DNA of 64,000 nt from the NCBI GenBank assembly GCA_964647485.1, contig CAZYHV010000004.1, positions 124,001-188,000 on the forward strand, written 5' to 3'. Under the pieces are notes generated by a model, which was given only the letters and a program-made list of their open reading frames with translations, made no database searches and was not told where the DNA came from. This document shows positions 54,163-63,438 of this stretch, piece by piece. Source of the DNA: FW021-bin31 sp964647485 (GTDB lineage: Bacteria > Bacteroidota > Bacteroidia > Chitinophagales > Chitinophagaceae). A program made the translations under genes and the position numbers. Position 1 is the stretch's first letter; the number at the start of each line of letters is the position of its first letter.

Positions 54163-54981
54163 TTACCATTGTTTCCCGTTATATACTTTTACGCCTTTTT
54201 CTTTCTTTCCTTTTTTCTCTCTAATCTTCTTTTCATGTTGTGCCGCAGCCTTTAAGAGTTGTTCTGCTCTCTTTTTACTCATTTTGGGCTTTTGAGATTT
54301 CTTTTGTTTTTGCTGCTGTTTCTTTTTCTGTTGTTGGTTTTGTTGGTTTTGTTGGTTTTGTTGCTTCTTTTTCTGATCTTTCTGATCTTTTTGATCTTGG
54401 TTGTCCTTCTTTTTTTGGTCTTTATTCTTATTCTTCTGATTCTGGTTTTTCTTATTCTTATTTTTCTGATTCTGGTTTTTCTTATTCTTATTTTGTTTAT
54501 TCTTTTGCTGCTGTTGTTTCAACTTCGATTTAGCATAGGCCAGATTATAACGAGCCTGATCATCTTCAGGATTGGCAATAAGAGATTTTTTGTAGGCCTC
54601 TATGGCCTTCTTCCATTTTTTTCCTTGCATAAAGGTATTGCCTATATTATATTGAGAAGAAGCAATATCCTGTTTATTCGAATTTTTAGAATGAAGGCTT
54701 TGCTGATACTTTTGTGCCGCTTTTTTATATCTTTTTTGATTATAGAGCGCATTTCCTAAATTAAACATTCCAAGTCCTGATGTAGAATCTTTAATCAATG
54801 CTTTTTTATAATTTGCTTCAGCATCAGAAAAATTCTTCTCCTGATATAATTTATTCCCTTTTCGTAGAAGTTTGTGAGCAGACTGTCCCTGAGCACAAAC
54901 AGGCCTGAAGATCATTACAAAAATGACCAGTATCAATAAAATACCTTCTTCTTTTCTTATGGTTCTAATCTTCTTTCTCAT
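54163..54981 (-). CDS. batC: BatC-like TPR protein with Gln/Lys/Asn-rich tail
   Basis: A 272-aa protein. After a signal segment (ILLILVIFVMIFRPVCAQ) come tetratricopeptide repeats: AHKLLRKGNKLYQEKNFSDA, GMFNLGNALYNQKRYKKAA and SSQYNIGNTFMQGKKWKKAI. From about residue 160 a low-complexity Q/K/N/D stretch follows, encoded by 30-base and 9-base DNA repeats. It lies 13 bases after batB, matching the Bat (aerotolerance) operon order. The frame extends to TTG 55002; ATG 54981 is preferred. batD and batE do not follow; dinB does. Confidence 0.85.
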   Translation of the reverse strand: MRKKIRTIRKEEGILLILVIFVMIFRPVCAQGQSAHKLLRKGNKLYQEKNFSDAEANYKKALIKDSTSGLGMFNLGNALYNQKRYKKAAQKYQQSLHSKNSNKQDIASSQYNIGNTFMQGKKWKKAIEAYKKSLIANPEDDQARYNLAYAKSKLKQQQQKNKQNKNKKNQNQKNKNKKNQNQKNKNKDQKKKDNQDQKDQKDQKKKQQNQQNQQNQQQKKKQQQKQKKSQKPKMSKKRAEQLLKAAAQHEKKIREKKGKKEKGVKVYNGKQW

Positions 54982-54994
54982 TCCATCATCCTTT

Positions 54995-56002
54995 TTAAGC
55001 AATTCCCATTTTTCTTCTCGTTACCTCCGGAACAAAAGATTCTAAAACTAAAAGTAGCAATCCTATTGCAATAAAGTATTGAAAATAGCTTTTATAGTGT
55101 GCAAACAAGTTTTCGCCATAGGCTTTTTTCTGCATGCTATTTAACTCGTTTGTTAAGGAAGACACAGCTTTATCTGTATTATCCAGATGGACATACGTTC
55201 CGTTTCCTACTTTGGAGATTTTTTTAAGCAGTTTTTCATTCAGATGAGAAACCACCGTTTCACCGTCTTTATCTTTCATGTATTCCCCGGTTTTAGGATC
55301 TAAAATAGGCGCTCCTTCCACAGAACCTATACCTACGGTGTTAATAACAATCCCCTCTTCATGTGCTTTTTCAGCAGCTTTCACTCCATCTTCGCTCCAA
55401 TCTTCTCCGTCAGTAATCAACACAATGGCTTTATGTAATTTTTGATTTTTCCCAAATGATTCTTCACTGCGTTGAATGGCATCGTCTATGGCCGTTCCCT
55501 GAGTAGGAATCATACCCGGAGTGATGGTATTCAAATACATTTTCGCAGCACTGAAATCTACCGTAATAGGCATTTGTAGATACGCATTCCCTGCAAAAAC
55601 GACTAATCCGATCCGATCATTGGGGTTTTTATCCATCAGTTTGGTAATCAAATGTTTGGCTCTTTGAAGACGATTGGGTTTAATGTCCTGAGCCAACATA
55701 CTATTACTCACATCCAATGCCACCATAACATCTACCCCTTTTTTGGTCACTTTTTCTAATTTATCTCCCATTTGAAGGTTTGCTGCTCCCAAAGTGATAA
55801 AAGCAAAACCAAAAAAGAGCAACCAAAATTTTAGTTTGAACAAACGGGAAGAATAACCGGTAAACAATTTCGTCACCAGGTTCTTATCTCCCATTTTCTT
55901 AATCGACTTCCGTTTCCAAGCTAGTACCGCAATAAAAACCAAAGCGATTAACAGCAAGAGAAATAATAAATACAAAAAGGTATGATGTTCAAATCGCAGC
56001 AT
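54995..56002 (-). CDS. batB: BatB-like VWA-domain membrane protein
   Basis: A 335-aa inner-membrane protein. Hydrophobic helices lie near residues 10-28 and 57-76 and near 305-325. Between them is a von Willebrand A domain with MIDAS motif DVSNSM (about residue 95), TQGTAIDDAI and LITDGEDWSEDG. Bat proteins are linked to oxygen or stress tolerance in Bacteroidota. batC follows directly. batA, which usually precedes it, is absent: the upstream DNA is a divergent intergenic region. Confidence 0.88.
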   Translation of the reverse strand: MLRFEHHTFLYLLFLLLLIALVFIAVLAWKRKSIKKMGDKNLVTKLFTGYSSRLFKLKFWLLFFGFAFITLGAANLQMGDKLEKVTKKGVDVMVALDVSNSMLAQDIKPNRLQRAKHLITKLMDKNPNDRIGLVVFAGNAYLQMPITVDFSAAKMYLNTITPGMIPTQGTAIDDAIQRSEESFGKNQKLHKAIVLITDGEDWSEDGVKAAEKAHEEGIVINTVGIGSVEGAPILDPKTGEYMKDKDGETVVSHLNEKLLKKISKVGNGTYVHLDNTDKAVSSLTNELNSMQKKAYGENLFAHYKSYFQYFIAIGLLLLVLESFVPEVTRRKMGIA

Positions 56003-56025
56003 AAAATCAGCCTATATATTCTCTA

Positions 56026-56033
56026 CAAATGTA
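56026..56033 (-). promoter_or_regulatory. Predicted -7 box of batB-batC
   Basis: TACATTTG on the minus strand matches TAnnTTTG, 23 bases upstream of the batB ATG. The -33 region is poorly defined. Confidence 0.4.
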
Positions 56034-56180
56034 GGGGCTCTCTATGGGCAAGGAGCGCCGGCTTTCCTTTTTTAGGAAAAGATTAACAGCCTAAAATAAG
56101 CTTTGACAAAAGCGATGTAAAAATTCGGAATTAAAGCTTAAAGTTATGTAAAAATCAATGCCCTTCTGTCATTAATTTCT

Positions 56181-56188
56181 TAATTTTG
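56181..56188 (+). promoter_or_regulatory. Predicted -7 box of the small lipoprotein / ligA unit
   Basis: TAATTTTG matches TAnnTTTG and lies 28 bases before the ATG at 56217. No -33 element is obvious. Confidence 0.4.
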
Positions 56189-56216
56189 AATTTATACAAT
56201 TTAAATGATTTCTATC

Positions 56217-56444
56217 ATGAAAACACAATACAAATCACCGAAGCACCCATCAAGCCTTCTCCTTGGGATTCCCTTCATCATGGCTTTTTTCTTCTTATTA
56301 ACCGCTTGCAGTCCTAAAGACTCATTCAACGGGAAAGGGGTAAATATTCATAAAATATACTGGCGTGGAAAATCTTCAGTAAATACGGTTCCAAAAGAAC
56401 CATTCGCTGTAAATCTTATTAAACCAAACAAAGTCGAGATTTAA
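56217..56444 (+). CDS. Small lipoprotein of unknown function
   Basis: A 75-aa protein beginning MKTQYKSPKHPSSLLLGIPF with lipobox LLTAC. The mature part is about 45 residues and shows no domain that I know. An alternative ATG lies at 56205. It ends 15 bases before ligA and is probably cotranscribed with it. Small unannotated lipoproteins in front of housekeeping genes are easily missed; the clear lipobox is the best evidence that this one is real. Confidence 0.6.
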   Translation: MKTQYKSPKHPSSLLLGIPFIMAFFFLLTACSPKDSFNGKGVNIHKIYWRGKSSVNTVPKEPFAVNLIKPNKVEI

Positions 56445-56459
56445 GGGATAATTTAAGAC

Positions 56460-58550
56460 ATGTACAACGCTTCCTCCGGAAAAGAATTAGATAAAAAAGC
56501 CAGAGAACTCTTACATTCTCATGTTAAGGCCTTTCCTTCAGAGGAAATTTTATCCCTTAGAGAAGTCATTAATTACAACGACTGGAGATATTATGTCAAA
56601 GACAATCCAGCTTTAGCCGATCAAGAATATGATCAACTCTTTGCACGATTGAAAGCCCTTGAAAAAAAACATCCCGAATTAATTACGCCGGACTCTCCCA
56701 CACAGCGTGTATCTAAAGGTTTGACGAAGGACTTTCCTACAGTCAATCATATCGTCCCTATGCTCAGCCTGGATAATTCTTATAATGCAGAAGATCTAAG
56801 AGAATGGGACAAGCGCATTCGAGACAGGTTAGGCAACGAAAAAATAGCATATTGTGCGGAACCTAAATTTGATGGTGCCGGAATATCTCTAATTTATCAA
56901 AAAGACTTGCTTACCAGAGCCGCTACCCGGGGGGACGGCGTTCAAGGAGATGAAATCACAACCAATGCAAAACAAATCCGATCCATCCCGCTTTCAGCCT
57001 CGCTTTCTTCTTTAGGCATTGAAGAATTGGAGATTCGCGGAGAAACGCTGATCAACAAAAAGGTTTTTGAAAAGTACAACGAAGAAAGAGTAAAAAAGCA
57101 ATTATCTCCTCTGGCCAATCCAAGAAATGCAGCTTCTGGCTCTCTACGAATGGTAGATCCTCAGGAGGTGGCTAAACGCAATCTGGAAGTGTTTTTATAC
57201 CATGTCAGTTATTTAGAATTTCAGGAAGACACTTCTCGACCAAAACAATTAGAAACTCATTACGATACTTTAAAAGCTTTATCACAACTAGGGTTTCGGA
57301 CTCCTACCGATAATCTTAGCCTTTTTAACAACATAGATGAAGTCATTCAATATTGTTTAGCATTCGAAGAAAAAAGAGATTCGCTCCCCTACGAAATTGA
57401 CGGTTTAGTGATTAAAGTCAACAACTTTGATCAGCAAGAAAACTTGGGCATGACCGCACATCATCCCCGCTGGGCAATGGCCTATAAATTTAAAGCTCGC
57501 CAAGCCTCTAGTAAATTAAAAAATGTAACTTTTCAGGTAGGACGAACGGGCACTATTACACCGGTAGCTAAGATAGCTCCGGTTCCGATCGGAGGAGCCA
57601 CAGTATCTTCTGTTTCCCTGTTTAATGAAGATGTCATCCACGAACTCGACATTAAAATTGGGGATACCATTATTGTGGAAAGGGCAGGAGATGTTATTCC
57701 TCATATAGTCAAACCCCTTATTGATCTGAGAGACGGATCAGAAAAAGAAATCCAATTTCCAAAGACATGCCCCGTATGCAATGACCCTTTAGAACAGGCA
57801 GAGGAAGAAAGTGCCTGGCGTTGTGTCAATATTAATTGTGAAGCACAGGTAGTGGAAAGATTGATTCATTTTGCAAGTAAAAATGCAATGGATATCCGAA
57901 ATATGGGCGCTGCCAATATTAAAACTTTCTATGCCCTGGGATTACTCAAAGAAATCCCGGGAGTATATACTCTAGATTATCAACGAATCAGACAATTAGA
58001 AGGTTTTGGGGAGAAATCGGTAAGCAACCTGACATCTGCCATAGAAAACTCTAAAAAACAACCCCTTCATCGATTAATTTTTGCATTAGGCATCCGATAT
58101 ATAGGAGAAACAACAGCAAAGACTTTAGCTAAAGCCATTAAAACCCTTTCTGATTTAAGAAATTTCAATGAAGAACAACTCTTATCTTTAGAAGATATAG
58201 GACCCAAAGTAGCCACTTCTATTCATCAATTTTTTAATAATACGGACAATCTCCGGATGCTGGAAAAGCTGGAAGAATTAGGGGTCAATATGAAACGGAC
58301 AAAAGGGGAAAATTCAACCGGAATATTAAACGGGAAGACATTTCTGTTTACCGGAAGCCTTTCTATGAAGCGATCTGAAGCCAAGGCTATAGCAGAGGCT
58401 AAAGGAGGGAAGGTATTAAGTGGAGTAAGTAATAAATTAGATTATCTCATTGCCGGGGAAAAGGCCGGATCCAAATTAGATAAAGCAAAAAAGATGAGTT
58501 CCATTGAAATATTGAACGAAGAAGAATTTTTGAATATGGTAGGAAAATAA
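56460..58550 (+). CDS. ligA: NAD-dependent DNA ligase
   Basis: A 696-aa LigA of normal length. Domain Ia contains NDWRYYVKDNPALADQEYD, followed by the adenylation motif AEPKFDGAGIS (Lys near residue 136), an OB fold, a zinc finger CPVCNDPL...CVNINCEAQ, helix-hairpin-helix repeats and a C-terminal BRCT domain (LNGKTFLFTGSLSMKRSEAK). It seals nicks in replication and repair. Downstream metY has its own spacing of 67 bases. Confidence 0.98.
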   Translation: MYNASSGKELDKKARELLHSHVKAFPSEEILSLREVINYNDWRYYVKDNPALADQEYDQLFARLKALEKKHPELITPDSPTQRVSKGLTKDFPTVNHIVPMLSLDNSYNAEDLREWDKRIRDRLGNEKIAYCAEPKFDGAGISLIYQKDLLTRAATRGDGVQGDEITTNAKQIRSIPLSASLSSLGIEELEIRGETLINKKVFEKYNEERVKKQLSPLANPRNAASGSLRMVDPQEVAKRNLEVFLYHVSYLEFQEDTSRPKQLETHYDTLKALSQLGFRTPTDNLSLFNNIDEVIQYCLAFEEKRDSLPYEIDGLVIKVNNFDQQENLGMTAHHPRWAMAYKFKARQASSKLKNVTFQVGRTGTITPVAKIAPVPIGGATVSSVSLFNEDVIHELDIKIGDTIIVERAGDVIPHIVKPLIDLRDGSEKEIQFPKTCPVCNDPLEQAEEESAWRCVNINCEAQVVERLIHFASKNAMDIRNMGAANIKTFYALGLLKEIPGVYTLDYQRIRQLEGFGEKSVSNLTSAIENSKKQPLHRLIFALGIRYIGETTAKTLAKAIKTLSDLRNFNEEQLLSLEDIGPKVATSIHQFFNNTDNLRMLEKLEELGVNMKRTKGENSTGILNGKTFLFTGSLSMKRSEAKAIAEAKGGKVLSGVSNKLDYLIAGEKAGSKLDKAKKMSSIEILNEEEFLNMVGK

Positions 58551-58617
58551 TATTAATTATCACAATTATTTTTTTCTTTTCAAATACTCTACTATTTTTG
58601 TATACTAAAATATAAAC

Positions 58618-59925
58618 ATGAGCCAAGAAAAGAATTTGCATTTTGACACCTTACAGGTGCATGCCGGATATCAACCGGAACCTACAACAAGAGCCGCAGC
58701 TGTTCCAATTTATCAAACCACTTCTTTTACTTTCGATGATGCAGATTATGCAGCCGATTTATTTGCATTAAAGAAATTCGGAAATATATATACCCGTATT
58801 CAAAATCCTACAACGGATGTATTTGAAAAAAGAGTCACCGCAATGGAAGGCGGCGTCATGGGATTGGGAGTCTCTTCCGGATTGTCGGCCTGTTTTATGG
58901 CTTTGCAAAATATATTGTTGCCCGGAGATAATTTCGTTTCTTCTCATTATGTGTATGGAGGCACCTACAATCAGTTTAAAGTAACCTTTAAGCGATTGGG
59001 GATGGAAGCTCGGTTTGCAAAGATTGAAGATCCTGATGATATAGCAGCAAAAATAGATGACCATACCAAAGCAATTTTTGTGGAAACAATTGGGAACCCG
59101 GCTTTTGCCATTCCTGATTTTGAGGCTATATCTGCAGTAGCAAAAGAGCATGATTTACCACTCATTGTTGACAATACTTTTGCCGGAGCCGGATACCTCT
59201 GTAAACCTATTGAATATGGAGCAAACGTAGTAGTACACGCTGCGACCAAATGGATTGGCGGACATGGAAACAGTATTGGCGGACTTATTGTAGATGCCGG
59301 CAATTTTAACTGGGGCAATGGTAAGTTCAAACAATTTACTGAACCTGACGAAGCCTACCATGGAATGAAGTTCTGGGAAGTTTTCGGTCCGGACAGCCCT
59401 TTTGGAAATATTGCCTACGCAGTTAGAGCACGTGTTTGCGGATTAAGAACTTTCGGAAGCGCTCCTTCGCCCACCAATTCTTTTCTTTTACTTCAAGGGT
59501 TAGAGACGCTATCACTGCGAGTACAAAAAACGGTAGATAATGCCTTAACTCTTGCAAAGTGGCTGGAACAGCATGATCAGGTAGAATCGGTTAGTTATCC
59601 GGGATTAAAGAGTCATCCCTTCCATGAAAATGCTAAAAAGTATTTAAAACATGGCTTTGGCGGCGTCCTCTCCTTCAAGATTAAAGGAGGAAGCAAAGCT
59701 GCCGATCAATTTATCGGTTCTCTGGAATTGATTTATCACCTGGCAAATGTCGGAGATACAAAAACCTTGATTATCCATCCTTCGACAACCACCCATCAAC
59801 AACTTTCTCCGGAAGAACAGGAAGAAGCAGGAGCGGGTCCCGGTTTATTACGTATTTCATTAGGGATAGAACATATCGATGATATCAAGGCCGATTTACA
59901 ACAAGCCTTTGACAAAGTAAAATAA
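58618..59925 (+). CDS. metY: O-acetylhomoserine sulfhydrylase (Cys/Met PLP family)
   Basis: A 435-aa PLP enzyme. The PLP Lys is K211 in HAATKWIGGHG. It opens FDTLQVHAGYQPEPTTRAAA and contains IYTRIQNPTTDVFEKR and a final HPSTTTHQQLSPEEQ. It most likely makes homocysteine from O-acetylhomoserine and sulfide; cystathionine synthase-type activity is less likely given the length. A bidirectional terminator follows. Confidence 0.93.
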   Translation: MSQEKNLHFDTLQVHAGYQPEPTTRAAAVPIYQTTSFTFDDADYAADLFALKKFGNIYTRIQNPTTDVFEKRVTAMEGGVMGLGVSSGLSACFMALQNILLPGDNFVSSHYVYGGTYNQFKVTFKRLGMEARFAKIEDPDDIAAKIDDHTKAIFVETIGNPAFAIPDFEAISAVAKEHDLPLIVDNTFAGAGYLCKPIEYGANVVVHAATKWIGGHGNSIGGLIVDAGNFNWGNGKFKQFTEPDEAYHGMKFWEVFGPDSPFGNIAYAVRARVCGLRTFGSAPSPTNSFLLLQGLETLSLRVQKTVDNALTLAKWLEQHDQVESVSYPGLKSHPFHENAKKYLKHGFGGVLSFKIKGGSKAADQFIGSLELIYHLANVGDTKTLIIHPSTTTHQQLSPEEQEEAGAGPGLLRISLGIEHIDDIKADLQQAFDKVK

Positions 59926-59930
59926 TCACA

Positions 59931-59964
59931 TAAAGGCATAAAGGTATTTTCTTTATGCCTTTTA
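59931..59964. terminator. Bidirectional terminator between metY and the MutS-like gene
   Basis: AAAGGCATAAAG (59932-59943) and CTTTATGCCTTT form a 12-bp stem with a 7-base loop, with A and T runs on the two sides. It serves the convergent genes on both strands. Confidence 0.85.
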
Positions 59965-61290
59965 TTCTATTTTATTCAATAAATTCAACACCTTTTCTCT
60001 CTTTAAGATCAAAAACCCCAACCTATCATTTGAAATACCTTCTTTCAATTGATAACTATATTGAGGTTCCTCATGCTCTACTGCAGTATCAAAATAGCGA
60101 AAAGTAATATTTTGATGTTTCTTCAAGGCATCTGCAATTTCATAGAGATGAGTGGACAGCACAAAAAGGCTTTGATTCATCTTTAATAAACCTTCTATAA
60201 CCATGATAGAGCAATGCTTTGCGTCTTGGAAATTAGTACCTTTAAACATTTCATCTATCAGAATTAACCATCTTTTCCCGTCATTGATTTTAAGGATTGT
60301 TTTCTTTATACGTTGTACTTCATTATAAAAATAACTTTCCCCTTTAAAAATATTGTCCTCTACTTGTATATTACTGAGAAGCCCTTCGAAAAAAGTCAGC
60401 TTCATCTTTTTGGCAGGAACGGCCATTCCAATATGAGCCAAAAAGGTTGACAACCCTACGGCTTTAATAAAAGTGCTCTTTCCGGCCATATTCGCTCCGG
60501 TAAGAAATAGAAAATTCGTATGTTTATTCAATTTCACATCATAAGCTACCGGCTTTTCCAACAAAGGATGAAAGAGTTGATTCATCTCTAAAACAGGTTC
60601 TTTATCAGGTACAAACTGCGGGTAAGCAAATTGCAACTTTTCTCCGGCTACAGCCATACTATACCAGGCATCAAGCAGATAGTAAACATTCAATAATCGT
60701 CGGATAGTCTTCCCATGCCGGTGCTTCAGATAGTGTCCATATTGTAATGTTTTATTAAAGGTCAGCTTTTTTATATTTCCTAATTTTAGAAAGTCTAAAA
60801 TTTCCTTTCGCTCTAATAAAAGAGCCACTTGATCCAGTTGTTCTTCCAACAACTTTGGAAGCTGTCGTTTACTATACTGATCTTGGAGCAGCGACATACT
60901 TTTTAGAAAAACATAAAGATGGTTGATAGAGTAGTGGATAGCAGAGTACTCATCTTTCATCAGAAACCGATAAGCAATCCCATGAATTGTAGAAAACAAC
61001 CCTGTTTCTAATGGAATCCTCTCCCCATTATTAGATAAGAATTTTTCGACGACCATAACTGTACCATTATTTATTTCTGTAGGCCAATCTTCTTTATTTT
61101 CCTGAATAAATAGTAAGGTTTCTTGTCGGTCTTGTATCGCAGAGATAGATCTTAATGGTCGTTTAAAAATCTCTTCCAAGACCTCTTTCCCTCCGGCAGT
61201 ATGCGTAAAATTCAGATGATCAAAGACAGAAAATCCTCCGCTTTTATTAAAAATAGATAAATCTGCTAATGTTTCCTTGTCTAATTCCAT
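59962..61290 (-). CDS. Short MutS-like ATPase without mismatch-recognition domain
   Basis: A 442-aa MutS-family protein. It begins near the MutS core/lever region (FDHLNFTHTAGGKEVLEEIFKRP) and ends with the ATPase: Walker A LTGANMAGKSTFIKAVGL, GESYFYNEVQRIKK, Walker B WLILIDEMFKGTN, and STHLYEIAD. The N-terminal mismatch-binding and connector domains of true MutS (about 800 aa) are absent, as is a Smr nuclease domain. Such short MutS-like proteins are common in Bacteroidota; their role is not established. ATG 61290 is preferred to the TTG at 61299. Confidence 0.88.
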   Translation of the reverse strand: MELDKETLADLSIFNKSGGFSVFDHLNFTHTAGGKEVLEEIFKRPLRSISAIQDRQETLLFIQENKEDWPTEINNGTVMVVEKFLSNNGERIPLETGLFSTIHGIAYRFLMKDEYSAIHYSINHLYVFLKSMSLLQDQYSKRQLPKLLEEQLDQVALLLERKEILDFLKLGNIKKLTFNKTLQYGHYLKHRHGKTIRRLLNVYYLLDAWYSMAVAGEKLQFAYPQFVPDKEPVLEMNQLFHPLLEKPVAYDVKLNKHTNFLFLTGANMAGKSTFIKAVGLSTFLAHIGMAVPAKKMKLTFFEGLLSNIQVEDNIFKGESYFYNEVQRIKKTILKINDGKRWLILIDEMFKGTNFQDAKHCSIMVIEGLLKMNQSLFVLSTHLYEIADALKKHQNITFRYFDTAVEHEEPQYSYQLKEGISNDRLGFLILKREKVLNLLNKIE

Positions 61291-61326
61291 AATTCTCAAA
61301 TAGAGGCCCGTTTTATGCTACAGGCT

Positions 61327-62676
61327 TTATGATTCCCTATCAAATCGCAGCCGTAATCCCTTTGTTTCCTCATTAAACGTTCCATTATCATAAACTTTAT
61401 TACCATTTACAAAGGTTTTTTCTATTTTAGCAGGGAAAGTGTGGCCTTCCAGGGGACTCCATCCACATTTAAAATAAATATTGTCTTTTTTTACACGAAA
61501 ATCCCGGTTCAAATCCAATAAAACCAAATCTGCATAATATCCTTCACGAATAAAACCTCTTTCTTTCACCCGATAGCAGATGGCCGGATTATGACACATT
61601 TTTTCTACTATCTTTTCCAGGGATATTCTTCCGGATTTATACTGGTCGAGCATCATCAACAACCCGTGTTGTACCAAGGGAATACCGGCAGGAGCCTTAT
61701 AAAAAGGTTGATTCTTTTCCTTCTCCGTATGGGGTGCATTATCTGTTGCAATGCAATCTAATTTATTTTCCAAAAGCCCTTTCCATAAACCGGCTTTATT
61801 CTCAGGAGCTTTGATTGCCGGATTACATTTTATCTTGTTTCCATACTTCTTATAATCGTCAGAAGTAAACCAAAGATGATGAACACAGACTTCAGAGGTA
61901 ATTTTTTTATCTTCCAATGGGATGGAATTGGTAAACAAATCTACTTCCTTTCCGGTGGTAATATGTACTATGTGCAGCCTGGTTCCATATTTTTTGGCTA
62001 AGTTTATCGTTGACTGAGAGGAAGTATAACATCCCTCTACATTCCTAATCAAAGGATGGTCGGAGAGTTCTAAATTTTCAAATCCTTTTTCTTCTTTAAA
62101 TCGCGTCAAATTAGCCTGTACAATATCCTCATTTTCACAATGGGTAGCAATCAATAATTCACTTCCTTTAAAAATCTTACTCAATGTTTCTTCATCATCT
62201 ACTAACATGTTTCCTGTAGTAGATCCAATAAATATCTTCACTCCACAGATTTCTTGTTTTCTATTATTGATACGTAGTACATTCTCCAAATTATCATGGG
62301 AAACCCCCATATAAAAAGAATAATTAGCTAAAGATTTTTCGGCAGCCAGATCATATTTATGTTCAAGGATTTCTTCGGTCAAAACCGGAGGAATTGTATT
62401 GGGCATTTCCATAAAAGAAGTTACCCCTCCGGCTACAGCTGCTTTAGTTTCTGTCCTAATTTCCCCTTTCTGTGTCAGTCCGGGTTCTCTAAAATGTACA
62501 TGTTCATCAATCAATCCGGGAATCAATGCTTTTCCTTCCCCATCAATCTCTGTTATAGCTCCCTGAGCTTCTATTTTTGAAGCTATTTTCTCTATTCGAT
62601 CTTCTTTTATCAGAACATCGCCATTAAAGGACTTCCCTTCATTGACAATGGTAGTGTTTTTGATTAAATACGACAT
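61327..62676 (-). CDS. pyrC: Dihydroorotase
   Basis: A 449-aa amidohydrolase. The first metal motif is GLIDEHVHFREPGLTQKGEI. The carboxylated Lys is probably in CGVKIFIGSTTGN. ATHCENEDI, HIVHITTGKEV and CIATDNAPHTEKEK follow. The last bears the catalytic Asp. It catalyses the third step of pyrimidine synthesis. It begins 21 bases after porT and may be transcribed with ubiE-porT. Confidence 0.93.
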   Translation of the reverse strand: MSYLIKNTTIVNEGKSFNGDVLIKEDRIEKIASKIEAQGAITEIDGEGKALIPGLIDEHVHFREPGLTQKGEIRTETKAAVAGGVTSFMEMPNTIPPVLTEEILEHKYDLAAEKSLANYSFYMGVSHDNLENVLRINNRKQEICGVKIFIGSTTGNMLVDDEETLSKIFKGSELLIATHCENEDIVQANLTRFKEEKGFENLELSDHPLIRNVEGCYTSSQSTINLAKKYGTRLHIVHITTGKEVDLFTNSIPLEDKKITSEVCVHHLWFTSDDYKKYGNKIKCNPAIKAPENKAGLWKGLLENKLDCIATDNAPHTEKEKNQPFYKAPAGIPLVQHGLLMMLDQYKSGRISLEKIVEKMCHNPAICYRVKERGFIREGYYADLVLLDLNRDFRVKKDNIYFKCGWSPLEGHTFPAKIEKTFVNGNKVYDNGTFNEETKGLRLRFDRES

Positions 62677-62697
62677 GAATTAAAATTAAAAAATTAT

Positions 62698-63438
62698 TTA
62701 TCCCTCCAAATGAATTGAAATAACAATTAGTCTGGAAATAAGTTGTCCTATACGATTGGAATATTTATTTTGAGGCTCATAGATATGAACATCTCTTGCA
62801 CCATAACTAAATTTTATCTCCGGAGAGAAAATAAAATAGGGGAGATAAAATTCAAATCCTACTCCTGCTTCATAGCCCCAATCCGTCTTTGCCAATTTGA
62901 CAATATCCCTAACATTTCTTGCATTAGAATTGGAGGCAAAATCATAATCGTATTTTATCCCGGCCAATATATATGCCCTAAAATTCCCAACCCGGTTTGA
63001 TTTGAATTTTACCTGTAAGGGCAAACTCATAACCACAGACTCAATTTTTTTTATCTCATCTTTATTCGCAGATAATGCTCCTCCAAAACCATATTTTAAA
63101 TTCTTTTCAGAAAAATGGAGTATAGGATTAAATCGAAGATCTAAATGCTGTATAATTTTCAGATTTCCCAATAACCCAATACTAAAACCACTACTATGCA
63201 ATGGATCAATGCGTAAAATAGAATCACTCTCCAAAAACTTTGGATCATAATCCATTTTTAAATAAGCCTGATTATAACCAAGCGTAATACCGAAATAATA
63301 GGATCGGTCTCTATACTGTCTTAATTTTGAGGTATTCCCAAATTGAGCTGTAGCCGGTAAACTCCACAATACAGCTATTCCAATTATTATTTGGTAGCGC
63401 AGTATACGGATGATATTCCAAAAGTTAATTTTTTGCAT
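62698..63438 (-). CDS. porT: PorT-family outer-membrane protein (type IX secretion)
   Basis: A 246-aa exported barrel with signal segment IIIGIAVLWSLPATAQ. It shows the family's RDRSYYFGITLGYNQAYLK, the middle KKIESVVMSLPLQVKFKSNR and the closing NKYSNRIGQLISRLIVIS. Size and position directly after ubiE match porT in Bacteroidota, where it is needed for type IX secretion. If translation starts at 63438, the gene overlaps the end of ubiE by 52 bases. No protein in the window has an obvious type IX C-terminal sorting domain. Confidence 0.8.
   Translation of the reverse strand: MQKINFWNIIRILRYQIIIGIAVLWSLPATAQFGNTSKLRQYRDRSYYFGITLGYNQAYLKMDYDPKFLESDSILRIDPLHSSGFSIGLLGNLKIIQHLDLRFNPILHFSEKNLKYGFGGALSANKDEIKKIESVVMSLPLQVKFKSNRVGNFRAYILAGIKYDYDFASNSNARNVRDIVKLAKTDWGYEAGVGFEFYLPYFIFSPEIKFSYGARDVHIYEPQNKYSNRIGQLISRLIVISIHLEG

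Noticed and set aside
54259..54759. Long plus-strand frame antisense to batC, rich in Leu/Phe
   Set aside because: It is the mirror of the low-complexity Gln/Lys/Asn tail. The composition is a by-product of the AAG/CAA/AAT repeats, and batC itself has a signal and TPR motifs.
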